In this document: one piece after another, positions 16,432-25,012 of the stretch
Numbering within the stretch: position 1 is the first letter of the stretch
Layout of the letters: every line of letters starts with the position of its first letter
Assembly (NCBI RefSeq): GCF_900110575.1
Contig: NZ_FOEF01000005.1
Span: forward strand, 124,001-188,000
Reading direction: 5' to 3'
Length of the DNA stretch: 64,000 nucleotides
Origin: Amycolatopsis saalfeldensis
GTDB lineage: Bacteria > Actinomycetota > Actinomycetes > Mycobacteriales > Pseudonocardiaceae
Notes under the pieces: generated by a model
The model's input: only the letters and a program-made list of their open reading frames with translations
What the model was told of the DNA's origin: nothing
Databases searched by the model: none
Program-made: the position numbers and the translations under genes

Positions 16432-17280
16432 TCAGACGATGATCGACACCATGCCCAGCACCGTCGCGCAAACGCTTTCGTCGCCGCTGACCTCGATGTC
16501 CGACGCGACGTCCGCGGGCTTCACGGCGCGCGTGCAGAGCCGCCAGAACGTGTCCGGGTCCGTGGCCACCGCGGCGAGCGGCGAGCGTGAGGTGGGCGCG
16601 CCGCGGTCCAGGGTCCAGCCGGTGCCGGTCGAGTGCGCGGTCCACCGGCCGCCGGACGGGCCGGTCACCGTATAGCCCACCTGGCGGCCGGCGCGGGCGG
16701 TCACCGAGCGGAGGGTGAACGGCAGCGCGCGCATGAACGTGTCCAGCACCGGCGCCCGGAACTCCGGCTCGTCGAGCGGCGCCGCGCCCACGGCCTCGCG
16801 GATCTGCTGCTGGTGCACCCAGTACTCGGTGTACTCCCGCGCCACGTCCAGCCAGATCGGCGCCGGCTCCGGGCCGGCCCAGCTCACCGGCCCGCCCAGC
16901 TCGTCCAGGTCGAGCCGCTTCCACAGGTCGGTCAGCTGCGAGGTGCTGTCCACCAGCATCGCGAACAGAACCTCGGGCGAAAGCCGGCGCAGCGCGAGCA
17001 CCCACTCCGCGTTGATGCGGTTGATGAACGCCGGGAAGGCTTCGCCCGGGCGCGGCTCGTCGACGTGGTAGCCGTCGCGGTCGCGGGAGAGGCGGCCGAG
17101 CTTGTCGCCGAGGATGTGGGCGACGAGGTCGTGCACGGTCCAGCCGGCGCACGCGGTGGGCGCGGCCCACTGCTCGGCGTCGAGCCCGGTCAGCAGGCCG
17201 ACCAGTGCCTGCTCCTCCCGCGCGAGCAGCGGCAGGACGTCGATCGGCGGTCCCCAGTGCGTCGCGGTCATGGGCGCCAT
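16432..17280 (-). CDS. maleylpyruvate isomerase-family mycothiol-dependent protein
   Basis: 282 residues. The N-terminal DinB-like four-helix domain has CAGWTVHDLVAHILG and YTEYWVHQQQIRE, supplying the His/Glu metal ligands of the MDMPI N-domain. The C-terminal half has the small sterol-carrier-like MDMPI C-domain (about 170-280). Family members use mycothiol as cofactor in isomerisation or detoxification, which fits an actinomycete. A start at 17271 (MTATHWG) is also possible. It is convergent with the LapA-like gene and divergent from the Abi-alpha gene. Confidence 0.75.
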   Translation of the reverse strand: MAPMTATHWGPPIDVLPLLAREEQALVGLLTGLDAEQWAAPTACAGWTVHDLVAHILGDKLGRLSRDRDGYHVDEPRPGEAFPAFINRINAEWVLALRRLSPEVLFAMLVDSTSQLTDLWKRLDLDELGGPVSWAGPEPAPIWLDVAREYTEYWVHQQQIREAVGAAPLDEPEFRAPVLDTFMRALPFTLRSVTARAGRQVGYTVTGPSGGRWTAHSTGTGWTLDRGAPTSRSPLAAVATDPDTFWRLCTRAVKPADVASDIEVSGDESVCATVLGMVSIIV

Positions 17281-17333
17281 CCAAACAGCACCCGGGAGCC
17301 GCCCGTCACAGGGCTGTTCGGCCTACTCGCAGG

Positions 17334-17360
17334 TAGCATCAGCGCGAGCACAGAGGGGAG
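17334..17360 (+). promoter_or_regulatory. -10 box and strong ribosome-binding site for the Abi-alpha/DUF445 pair
   Basis: TAGCAT (17334-17339) is a -10 candidate, followed by GAGGGGAGG (17352-17360), the best Shine-Dalgarno sequence nearby, 7 nt before GTG 17368. This decides the start against a much longer open frame. Confidence 0.5.
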
Positions 17361-17367
17361 GCCGCCC

Positions 17368-18141
17368 GTGGACAACCAGCGACCGAACGACGTCGCGGAC
17401 CTGGCGCGCCGGGCCGGGCAGCTGGCCGGCTGGGCCGCGCGCACCGGCTTCCAGTTCAGCCGGAAGCTGCCGGGGATCGACACCGCCGAGCGCGGCATCC
17501 GCCAGGTCGAGCGGACCCTGCTGGGCGAGCTGCGGCGCCGGCTCGACGAGGTCGACGACCCGTACCACGCGGCGCTCGCCGCGGCGTCCGCGATGAACCG
17601 CAACGACGGCAGCCCGCGCGTGGTCGAGGCGAGCGTGACGCTCGTGCCCGCGCGCGACCACGTCGAGCCGCTGCGCGCCGCGATGGCCGAGCTGCTGAAC
17701 CACTCCATCGGCTTCGGCCGCGACCGGGCCCGCGAGTACCTGTATGCGATCATCCTGCGCCAGCTGACGCCCGACGAGGCGCGCATCCTTTCCGCGCTGT
17801 CGGACGGTTCGCCGTTCCCGGCCATCGACGTCGCCGAGCGCACGGCCATCGGCGCCGCCGGGCGGATCGTGCTGCGCAACGCTTCCACCGTCGGCAAGTC
17901 GGCCGGGGTCTCGCTGCCCGATCAGGTGCCCGGGTACCTGACCCGGCTGATCGGGCTGGGCCTGGTCGAGCTGGACGAGGAGGTGCCCTCGCTCGAGACG
18001 CAGTACGAGATCCTGCTGACCGACGAGGCCGTGCGCGAGGTGGAGAAGCAGGTGAAGCGGATCAAGGTGATCCGCCGGACCGTGCACATCTCCCGGCTCG
18101 GCGCGCAGTTCTGGCAGGCCTGCGACCCGAGCCTCGGCTAG
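17368..18141 (+). CDS. Abi-alpha (DUF4393) domain protein
   Basis: 257 residues. The GTG start is set by the ribosome-binding site at 17352. Amphipathic N-terminal helices (DVADLARRAGQLAGWAARTG) precede AMAELLNHSIGFGRDRAREY, LRQLTPDEARILSALSDGSP and a C-terminal winged-helix-like part, VPGYLTRLIGLGLVELDEE and YEILLTDEAVREVEK. This is the pattern I associate with DUF4393/Abi-alpha, named after abortive-infection proteins, but no phage-defence function is shown for actinobacterial members. The stop abuts the DUF445 ATG with no gap, so the two are one translational unit. Confidence 0.65.
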   Translation: MDNQRPNDVADLARRAGQLAGWAARTGFQFSRKLPGIDTAERGIRQVERTLLGELRRRLDEVDDPYHAALAAASAMNRNDGSPRVVEASVTLVPARDHVEPLRAAMAELLNHSIGFGRDRAREYLYAIILRQLTPDEARILSALSDGSPFPAIDVAERTAIGAAGRIVLRNASTVGKSAGVSLPDQVPGYLTRLIGLGLVELDEEVPSLETQYEILLTDEAVREVEKQVKRIKVIRRTVHISRLGAQFWQACDPSLG

Positions 18142-19386
18142 ATGGGCGCCTTCCTCACCGGCATCTTCGACGACTTCGCCCGGCACTGGCCGCTGTACGT
18201 CTCGATCCCGGTGGTCGCCGCGCTGATCGGTTACGGCACCAAGCTCGTGGCCATCCGGATGATGTTCCAGCCCGTGGAGTTCATCGGCATCAAGCCGTTC
18301 CTCGGCTGGCAGGGCATCGTGCCCAAGCGCGCCGCGCGGATGGCGAGCATCGCCTGCGACACGATGACCGAGCAGCTGCTGCAGCCCTCGGAGGTCGTGG
18401 CCCGGCTGGACGCGGACCGGATCGCCCGCGAGATCGAGAAACCGCTGCTCGCGGCCGTCGAGGACATCGTGCGCGAGGTCGCCGGGCACTACCAGCCGGG
18501 GCTCTGGGAGTCGCTGCCGGTGGGCGTGCAACGGCTGGTGATCCAGCGGGTGCAGGCCGAGTCGCCGCACATGGTCAAGGCCGTGCTGGAGCTGATCAAG
18601 TCCGATGTGGACAGTGTGTTCGACCTCAAGGGCATGGTCGTCACCAGCCTGGTGAAGGACAAGCGCCTGCTCAACCGGATCTTCCAGGAGGCGGGCGCGG
18701 AGGAGTTCAAGTTCATCGCCCGGGCCGGCCTGGTCTTCGGCGGGGTGATCGGCGTGATCCAGATGATCGCCTGGGTGCTGTTCAAGTTCCCGCCGATCAT
18801 GCCGGTGTTCGGCCTGTTCACCGGCTGGTTCACCGACTGGCTGGCGCTGCGGATGATCTTCTACCCGCTGGAGCCGAAGCGGTACTTCGGCGTGCAGTGG
18901 CAGGGGCTGTTCCTCAAGCGGCGCGCGGAGGTGGCCGAGGCGTACGGCGAGCTGATCGCGAAGGAGATCATCACGCCGCACAACGTCATCGAGGCCGTCC
19001 TCCGCGGGCCGCTGTCCGATCGCGTGCTCGCGCTGATCCAGCGGCAGCTGGACGCCGAACTCGGCCGCGCGGCGAACGTCGCCAAGCCGCTGCTGGTGTT
19101 CGCCATCGGCAGCCGCCGTTACCAGGACATGAAACTCTCCATCGCCGGGCAGATCATGAACCGGCTGCCGGAGACGATGCGCTACATCGAGGAGTACGCC
19201 ACCGACGCGATGGACATCCGCAACGTGCTGGTGGACAAGATGAAGGAGCTCTCGCCGGAGGAGTTCGAGCAGCTCCTGCGCCCGGCTTTCCAGCAGGACG
19301 AGTGGATCCTGATCGCGACCGGCGCGGTGCTGGGCTTCGCCGTGGGTGAAGCCCAGGTGTTGATCCTGGAACAACTCGCCACCTGA
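18142..19386 (+). CDS. DUF445-family membrane protein
   Basis: 414 residues. The DUF445 arrangement is clear: an N-terminal helix at about 18-35 with KLVAIRMMFQPVEFIG, a basic WQGIVPKRAARMA, long amphipathic helices, then a second copy, GLVFGGVIGVIQMIAWVLF with WFTDWLALRMIFYPLEPKRY, and a C-terminal helix DEWILIATGAVLGFAVG. This internal duplication of an R-M-hydrophobic-P element and the LKRRAEVAEAYGELIAKEII block are typical. Function is unknown; B. subtilis YheB-like proteins belong here. ATG directly follows the stop of the Abi-alpha gene. Confidence 0.78.
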   Translation: MGAFLTGIFDDFARHWPLYVSIPVVAALIGYGTKLVAIRMMFQPVEFIGIKPFLGWQGIVPKRAARMASIACDTMTEQLLQPSEVVARLDADRIAREIEKPLLAAVEDIVREVAGHYQPGLWESLPVGVQRLVIQRVQAESPHMVKAVLELIKSDVDSVFDLKGMVVTSLVKDKRLLNRIFQEAGAEEFKFIARAGLVFGGVIGVIQMIAWVLFKFPPIMPVFGLFTGWFTDWLALRMIFYPLEPKRYFGVQWQGLFLKRRAEVAEAYGELIAKEIITPHNVIEAVLRGPLSDRVLALIQRQLDAELGRAANVAKPLLVFAIGSRRYQDMKLSIAGQIMNRLPETMRYIEEYATDAMDIRNVLVDKMKELSPEEFEQLLRPAFQQDEWILIATGAVLGFAVGEAQVLILEQLAT

Positions 19387-19389
19387 GCC

Positions 19390-19419
19390 TTGTGGCGGCC
19401 CCGGCCCGGCCGGGACAAT
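19390..19419 (+). promoter_or_regulatory. promoter of the patatin-like gene
   Basis: TTGTGG (19390-19395), an 18-bp spacer and GACAAT (19414-19419), with the -10 ending 7 nt before ATG 19427. The patatin gene can therefore be transcribed separately and leaderless. Confidence 0.5.
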
Positions 19420-19426
19420 CCCCGGC

Positions 19427-22400
19427 ATGACCGAGGGGGCGGTCCCATGGCCGCAGGAGATCCGGCTGGCGATGACGATGGTCGGGGGCGCGAGCCTGGC
19501 CGTCTGGATGGGCGGGGTGGCGACCGAGGTTTCGGCGCTGCTGCACGCTTCGCGCACACCGGACGCCGAAGGCGGCTACCGGAAGCTGCTCGACCTGCTG
19601 CACGCGACCGTCTGCCTCGACGTGCTCACCGGCACGAGCGCGGGCGGCATCAACGCCGCGTGCCTCGGCCTGGCGGAGGCCTACCGCACGACCCCCGAGG
19701 TGCTGCGGGACACCTGGCTCCACACCGGCTCGATGGACAACCTCATCCGCGACCCCGGCGAGCGGCAGCCGCGATCGCTGCTCGACGGGGACCGGGTGCT
19801 GCTCGGCGGACTGGAGCGGGCGCTGCACCGCATCACCGACGGCCGCCCGATGCCCGTCGGCGATCCCGACATCACCGTGCTGCTCACCGGGACCATGGTC
19901 GACGGCGAGACCACGCGGTACGACGACGCGCTCGGCAACATGATCCGCGATAGCGAGCACCGCATGCTCTTCCGCTTCGACGGTCCACAGTGGAAACAAC
20001 AGGTGCACGGGCCGCTGGCGCTGGCGGCGCGGTCCACGGCGTCGTTCCCCGGCGCGTTCGAGCTGTCGCGGCTGCCGATCGGCAAGACCGGCACCGACCC
20101 GCTGCACCCGGACATGACCGAGTACACCGAGCTGACGCGCTCGCACTGGCTCACCGACGGCGGGGTGCTGGTCAACAAGCCGCTGCGGCCGGCGTTGCAG
20201 GAGATCTTCGAGCGCCCGTCCTCGGCCGACGTCCGGCGGCTGCTGCTCTACGTCGTGCCGACCACGGAGGTCGAGACCACCGCGCTCCCGTGCGACCCGG
20301 CGAATCCGCCGCTGCTCGGCGCGGCGCTGGCCAAGGTCGTGTCGACGGTGATGAACCAGACGATCAGCTCCGAGCTCGACGAGCTGACCCGGCACAACGA
20401 CTCGGTCTCCCGGGCCCGTGACACGCGGGTTTCCCTTGCCGCGCTGGGACTTCAGGGCAGTGACCTGGTCGATCCGCGGATGATGGCCGCCTACCTCGAC
20501 CGCCGCGTCGCCGACGACGCGGCGGAGCTGGTGCGCTCGGCCGTGCGACGGTATGCACTGTCCGATATGGACAGTGCGGACGCCGGTACCGCGGAGTGGG
20601 CGTCCGGCATGTCCGAGGGGCTGCGTGAAATCGCCGCAACGGGGTTGAAGGACGGTATGGCGGTGGACCCGCCGCCGGCTTCGTGCACCGTCGAGCAGCT
20701 CGCGGCCTACCGGTCGACGGCGCTCGACGACGCTGTCGCCACCGGGTTGCAGCTGGTCAATGCCGGTTTCCGGCTGGGACCGGACGCGGCGCGGGCGGCG
20801 CAGCTCAACGAAGCCCGCGCGGAGCTGCACAAGGCCCGCCAGACGGCCGCCCGTGGGATGCGGCTCTCGGCTTGGGTGGCCCATCACGAGCCGCCCGCGC
20901 AGGGCACGTCGCTGACCGCATGGATCGGCGGGCTGGCGCGGGAATGGGCGAAGATGGGCGCCACGGAGGCGTTGCTGCGGGCGTGGCCGATGGTGACCGC
21001 CGCACTGCGCGCCGCCGCCCCGCCGTTGCGCTCGCTCGCCACCGATCCGGCGAACGACGCGGCCGAGATCGTGACCACGCTGCTCCGCTGGTTCGGCTTG
21101 GCCGGCTCGGAAGCCGCCGAAGGTGCGGCAGCCAGCGAAAGCGCCGAACTCCCGGCTCCGGCTTCGGTAGACGACGGGCTGCTGCGTTCCCGGCTGCTCC
21201 GGCTGCACATGGCGACCCGCGGGCTGCTCGCCCAGCCGCCGTCGGTGGATCAGCGGGTGGACCTGGTGCAGGTCAGCGCGGACACCCGCACGTTGCTCGA
21301 CCTGGGCCGCCGGCGCAGCCGGGACAAGCTCACCGGGATGCAGGCCGACTACTTCGGCGCGTTCTACAAGTCGTCGTGGCGGGCCAGCGACTGGATGTGG
21401 GGCCGGGTGGACGGCGCGGGCTGGCTGACGCAGTGTCTGCTGGATCCGAAGCGGCTCAAGGCTTTGCGGGACATCGTCGGCGCGGAGGCCTTTCGCGGTC
21501 AGGTGCGCGACACGTTCAACGCGATCGGCTGGCGGCCGCCGGACGCCGCGGACAACGGGCCCGCCGACGAGCTGTCGTCGCTGCTGGCCCAGCTCGGTGC
21601 GGAGCTGGCGTTCCTGGGCCTCGACGCGCAGCTGGGCGACGTCGCGTTCGGCGATCGGCTGCCGGCCAGCCTTCCGGTGACGTCGATGGTGCTGGCGCGG
21701 GCGCGGCAGTCGCAGATCGCGCGCGCGGAGCTGCCGGAGGTCGGCAAGCAGGCCGAGGCCGACGCCGTCGAGGGCAACGGGAAGCCGTCGGAGAACTTCC
21801 GCGCCGTGGCCGCCTCCGTGTTCACCGACCAGAATTCGGCGGACGACGACGTGACCCAGCGGGTTTTCCAGGCCTGCCAGGTTTCCGCCGAGCGGTTCGA
21901 GCAGGAGCGCGGCTCGACGCTGCTGACGAAGACGCTCGTCAAGGCGGGCGCCGCGGGCCTGAACGCCGCGGCGGGGGCCACGCGGGTGCCGTCGTCGTTG
22001 CAGCCGGCGGCGAAGTTCGCCCAGCTCACCGGTCGCAGCGCGTGGTGGGTCACGCTGGGCGCGACCCGGCTCGGCCGCCCGTGGAACCTGCTGGCGGGCG
22101 TGGTCACCATGCTGGCCGGGCTGGTCCTCGGCGGCAATGGCGGTGTTGTGCTCCAGTGGGTGGGCCTGCCGCTGGCCGCGGGCGCGCTCGTGTTCCTGGT
22201 GGTGAGCCTGCTGTCGCTGCGCCGCACGTGGCGGATGGTGCTGACGCTGCTGGGCGTGCTGGTGACGGCCGCGTTGCTGTTCGCCGCGTTCCTGCCGCCG
22301 ATCGCGCACCCGCTGTTCGGCTGGCTCGGTGACGTCGTGGCGGGCTGGCGCCGGGGCGAGGCTCCGGTGTGGTGGCTCGCCGTGGTCCTGCTGCTCCTGC

Positions 22401-22450
22401 TGCCCGCGCTCTGGTCCCCGATCGCCGCCTGGCGTCGTCGTCGCCGCTGA
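19427..22450 (+). CDS. large patatin-like phospholipase (DUF3376 type) with C-terminal membrane helices
   Basis: 1007 residues. The patatin lipase site is intact: glycine-rich VGGASLAVWMGG (19-30, oxyanion), nucleophile Ser71 in GTSAGG, and catalytic Asp244 in TDGG. The middle (about 300-850) is the long DUF3376-type region found in actinobacterial patatin-like proteins. The last 130 residues hold three to four hydrophobic helices (LLAGVVTMLAGLVLGGNGG, LVFLVVSLLSL, VLVTAALLFAAFLPPIA, WLAVVLLLLLPAL), which anchor it in the membrane. It should be an acyl hydrolase acting on membrane lipids. It lies 40 nt after DUF445 but has its own promoter. Confidence 0.82.
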   Translation: MTEGAVPWPQEIRLAMTMVGGASLAVWMGGVATEVSALLHASRTPDAEGGYRKLLDLLHATVCLDVLTGTSAGGINAACLGLAEAYRTTPEVLRDTWLHTGSMDNLIRDPGERQPRSLLDGDRVLLGGLERALHRITDGRPMPVGDPDITVLLTGTMVDGETTRYDDALGNMIRDSEHRMLFRFDGPQWKQQVHGPLALAARSTASFPGAFELSRLPIGKTGTDPLHPDMTEYTELTRSHWLTDGGVLVNKPLRPALQEIFERPSSADVRRLLLYVVPTTEVETTALPCDPANPPLLGAALAKVVSTVMNQTISSELDELTRHNDSVSRARDTRVSLAALGLQGSDLVDPRMMAAYLDRRVADDAAELVRSAVRRYALSDMDSADAGTAEWASGMSEGLREIAATGLKDGMAVDPPPASCTVEQLAAYRSTALDDAVATGLQLVNAGFRLGPDAARAAQLNEARAELHKARQTAARGMRLSAWVAHHEPPAQGTSLTAWIGGLAREWAKMGATEALLRAWPMVTAALRAAAPPLRSLATDPANDAAEIVTTLLRWFGLAGSEAAEGAAASESAELPAPASVDDGLLRSRLLRLHMATRGLLAQPPSVDQRVDLVQVSADTRTLLDLGRRRSRDKLTGMQADYFGAFYKSSWRASDWMWGRVDGAGWLTQCLLDPKRLKALRDIVGAEAFRGQVRDTFNAIGWRPPDAADNGPADELSSLLAQLGAELAFLGLDAQLGDVAFGDRLPASLPVTSMVLARARQSQIARAELPEVGKQAEADAVEGNGKPSENFRAVAASVFTDQNSADDDVTQRVFQACQVSAERFEQERGSTLLTKTLVKAGAAGLNAAAGATRVPSSLQPAAKFAQLTGRSAWWVTLGATRLGRPWNLLAGVVTMLAGLVLGGNGGVVLQWVGLPLAAGALVFLVVSLLSLRRTWRMVLTLLGVLVTAALLFAAFLPPIAHPLFGWLGDVVAGWRRGEAPVWWLAVVLLLLLPALWSPIAAWRRRRR

Positions 22451-22585
22451 TTCGAAAGGGCGGTTTTCCTGCGGGGTCTCGCGGACAGTCGCTGTTCCGA
22501 CGCGCCGGGTGACCAGGCCGGTCAGTCGCTCGTCTTGCGGTGTGGCGGTTTTGGGTTCATGGTCGGGAACCAGCGGAAACGCTTG

Positions 22586-22611
22586 AGGCCGCCTACCTCG
22601 GTGGGCGGCCT
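22586..22611 (+). terminator. hairpin downstream of the patatin gene
   Basis: AGGCCGCC and GGCGGCCT form a perfect 8-bp stem with a 10-nt loop, 136 nt after the patatin stop. There is no T tract, so termination efficiency is uncertain. The surrounding 22451-22755 gap contains no convincing gene. Confidence 0.4.
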
Positions 22612-22684
22612 GGTCGCACGGCATACCCCGCCTGGCTCCGGAGCAAACGTGTTTGTGGGGCTCCTCACCGGGGTACCCGCGTTC

Positions 22685-22700
22685 CCCCTGGTAACAGGGG
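22685..22700. promoter_or_regulatory. inverted repeat in the ectA upstream region
   Basis: CCCCTG-GTAA-CAGGGG, a perfect 6-bp repeat 56 bp upstream of the ectA ATG. It is a candidate operator for osmotic or other control of the ectoine operon. A weak TTACGT -10 candidate lies at 22741-22746. Confidence 0.35.
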
Positions 22701-22755
22701 TGGGCGCGAGCCGCGTCGCTGGCGGCAGGAAAATTCTCTGTTACGTTTCCTTGGT

Positions 22756-23259
22756 ATGTCCGGAAAGCACTTGATCGAATCGCCGACCAAGGCCGATGGC
22801 GCCGCGCTCTGGCGAATCGCGCGCGATTCGCAGAAGCTCGATCTCAACTCGCCGTACGCGTACCTGCTGTGGTGCCGCGATTTCGCGCAGAGTTCGGTGG
22901 TCGCCCGCGTCGATGGTGAGGCGGTGGGATTCGTCATCGCCTACCGGAAGCCGTCGGAACCCGAAGCCGCACTCGTGTGGCAGGTGGCCGTCGACTCGTC
23001 TCAGCGCGGGAAGGGCCTGGCCGGGCAGCTGCTCGACCGGCTCTACGAGCGTTTGGTGGACAACGGGGTCCGCTACCTGGAAACCACGATCACCCCCGAC
23101 AACGAGGCCTCCATCCGGCTGTTCGCTTCCTTTGCGAAGCGGTGGAACACGGACCTGGAGAGCAGCCGCTTGTTCGAGGCCGGAGATTTCCCGGAAGACG
23201 GCGAAGGCGGGCACGAGCCCGAGGACCTTTACCGCATCGGACCGCTGACCCGCCAATAA
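22756..23259 (+). CDS. ectA: L-2,4-diaminobutyrate N-gamma-acetyltransferase (EctA)
   Basis: 167 residues from ATG 22756; an in-frame extension to 22540 is rejected because EctA proteins start here with few residues before IESPTKADGAALWRIARDS. GNAT features are VGFVIAYRKPSEPEAALVWQ, the acetyl-CoA loop SSQRGKGLAGQLL and YLETTITPDNEASIRLFASF. It acetylates diaminobutyrate at N-gamma, the second step of ectoine synthesis. First gene of ectABCD; ectB follows after 38 nt. Confidence 0.95.
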   Translation: MSGKHLIESPTKADGAALWRIARDSQKLDLNSPYAYLLWCRDFAQSSVVARVDGEAVGFVIAYRKPSEPEAALVWQVAVDSSQRGKGLAGQLLDRLYERLVDNGVRYLETTITPDNEASIRLFASFAKRWNTDLESSRLFEAGDFPEDGEGGHEPEDLYRIGPLTRQ

Positions 23260-23297
23260 TCCGCTTTTTTCGGGGCGAGTAGGAGCAAGGAAACGTC

Positions 23298-24551
23298 ATG
23301 AGCATCTTCGAAGAGCTCGAATCGGAAGTACGCAGTTACAGCCGCGGCTGGCCGGTGGTCTTCGACCGCGCCCAGGGCAGCTGGCTGCACGACGAGGGCG
23401 GCAAGCCCTACCTCGACTTCTTCGCCGGTGCGGGCGCGCTGAACTACGGGCACAACAACCCGAAGCTCAAGGCCGCGCTGATCGACTACATCCAGCGCGA
23501 TGGCGTCACGCACGCGCTGGACATGTTCACCGTGGCGAAGCGGGACTTCCTGGAGACCTTCAAGGAGAAGATCCTCGGTCCCCGCGAGCTGGACTACAAG
23601 GTCGTCTTCCCCGGCCCCGGCGGCGCGAACGCCGTGGAGGCCGCGCTGAAGCTGGCCCGCAAGGTGACCGGCAAGGAGTCGGTCATCAACTTCACCAACG
23701 CGTTCCACGGCATGACGCTGGGCGCGCTTTCGGTGACCGGCAACTCGATGAAGCGCGGCGGCGCGGGTGTCCCGCTCGTGCACGCCACGCCGATGCCGTA
23801 CGACCGCTACTTCGACGGCGCGATGCCGGACTTCATGTACTTCGAGAAGCTGCTCGAAGACTCCGGCAGCGGCCTGAACGAGCCCGCCGCGGTGATCGTC
23901 GAAGGGGTGCAGGGCGAGGGCGGCATCAACGCCGCGCGGCTCGACTGGCTGCGCGGGCTGTCCGACCTGTGCGAGCGCCACGGCATCCTGCTGATCCTCG
24001 ACGACGTCCAGATGGGCTGCGGCCGCACCGGCGCGTTCTTCAGCTTCGAGGACGCCGGGATCAAGCCGGACATGGTCTGCCTGTCGAAGTCCATCAGCGG
24101 GTACGGCATCCCGATGGCGCTGACGCTGATCAAGCCGGAGCTGGACGTCTGGGAGCCGGGCGAGCACAACGGCACCTTCCGCGGCATCAGCCCCGCGTTC
24201 GTCACCGCCACCGAGTCGCTGCGCACCTACTGGAGCGACGACGAGCTGGAGAAGTCGACCAAGGCCAAGGGCGAGCGCATCGCCGCCGCCTTCAAGGACA
24301 TCGTCGAGGCCCACCCGGACGCGAACCTGTTCGCCAAGGGCCGCGGCCTGGCGCGCGGCATCGAGTTCGCCGACGGCGACCTGGCCGGCGCGGTGTGCAA
24401 GGCCGCGTTCGAGCGGGGCCTGCTGATGGAGACCTCCGGCCCGAACGGCGAGGTGATGAAGTTGCTGCCGCCGCTGACCTTGACCGACGATGAGCTGACC
24501 CAGGGGCTGTCGATCATCGACGAGTCCATCACCACGGTCCTGAGCAAGTAG
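23298..24551 (+). CDS. ectB: diaminobutyrate-2-oxoglutarate transaminase (EctB)
   Basis: 417 residues, class III PLP aminotransferase. FFAGAGALNYGHNNPKLK opens the domain, GPGGANAVEAALKLAR is the cofactor phosphate region, LLILDDVQMGCGRTG carries the PLP Asp, and Lys264 in VCLSKSISGYG forms the Schiff base. It converts L-aspartate-4-semialdehyde to diaminobutyrate with glutamate as amino donor, the first committed ectoine step. It lies between ectA and ectC; a GTAGGAGCAAGG ribosome-binding region precedes the ATG. Confidence 0.96.
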   Translation: MSIFEELESEVRSYSRGWPVVFDRAQGSWLHDEGGKPYLDFFAGAGALNYGHNNPKLKAALIDYIQRDGVTHALDMFTVAKRDFLETFKEKILGPRELDYKVVFPGPGGANAVEAALKLARKVTGKESVINFTNAFHGMTLGALSVTGNSMKRGGAGVPLVHATPMPYDRYFDGAMPDFMYFEKLLEDSGSGLNEPAAVIVEGVQGEGGINAARLDWLRGLSDLCERHGILLILDDVQMGCGRTGAFFSFEDAGIKPDMVCLSKSISGYGIPMALTLIKPELDVWEPGEHNGTFRGISPAFVTATESLRTYWSDDELEKSTKAKGERIAAAFKDIVEAHPDANLFAKGRGLARGIEFADGDLAGAVCKAAFERGLLMETSGPNGEVMKLLPPLTLTDDELTQGLSIIDESITTVLSK

Positions 24552-24582
24552 CGAGCAGGCCGGAACAAGTTAGGAGCCGCCA

Positions 24583-24978
24583 GTGCTGGTCCGCACCCTC
24601 GACGAGGTCACCGACACCGACGCCGACATCAAGACCCCGAACTGGCGCAGCAAGCGCATCATCCTGGCCAAGGAGGGCGTGGGGTTCTCGGTGCACGAGA
24701 CCACGCTCTACGCGGGCACGGTGAACGACTTCTGGTACGCCAACCACATCGAGGCCGTGTTCATCACCTCCGGTGAGGGCGAGATCGAGGACCTGGCCAC
24801 CGGTGAGGTCCACCCGCTCAAGCCGGGCACCCTCTACCTGCTCAACGACCACGACAAGCACCAGGTCCGGCCGAAGACCGAGATCAAGTGCGTGTGCGTG
24901 TTCAACCCGCCGGTGACCGGCCGCGAGGTGCACGACGAGAACGGCGTGTACCCGCTGGTCACCGAAGACCCCGTCTGA
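24583..24978 (+). CDS. ectC: L-ectoine synthase (EctC)
   Basis: 131 residues, single cupin barrel of normal EctC length. GTG 24583 follows AGGAG (24572-24576). Core blocks are [57 protein letters not shown] and the C-terminal [17 protein letters not shown]. It closes N-gamma-acetyl-diaminobutyrate to ectoine by water elimination, with an iron-bound cupin site (His in NDHDKHQV). ectD follows after 34 nt. Confidence 0.96.
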   Translation: MLVRTLDEVTDTDADIKTPNWRSKRIILAKEGVGFSVHETTLYAGTVNDFWYANHIEAVFITSGEGEIEDLATGEVHPLKPGTLYLLNDHDKHQVRPKTEIKCVCVFNPPVTGREVHDENGVYPLVTEDPV

Positions 24979-25012
24979 GAGACAACGACAGAAGATCAGG
25001 AGGCGAGCCACT

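Noticed and set aside
16633..17367. N-terminal extension of the Abi-alpha protein to 16633
   Set aside because: The extension is antisense to the mycothiol-isomerase gene, while a strong ribosome-binding site and -10 box mark GTG 17368.
19154..22624. 1156-codon minus-strand open frame
   Set aside because: It is the antisense shadow of the patatin-like gene. It is rich in Arg/Gln/His with no domain, and high GC commonly keeps this frame open.
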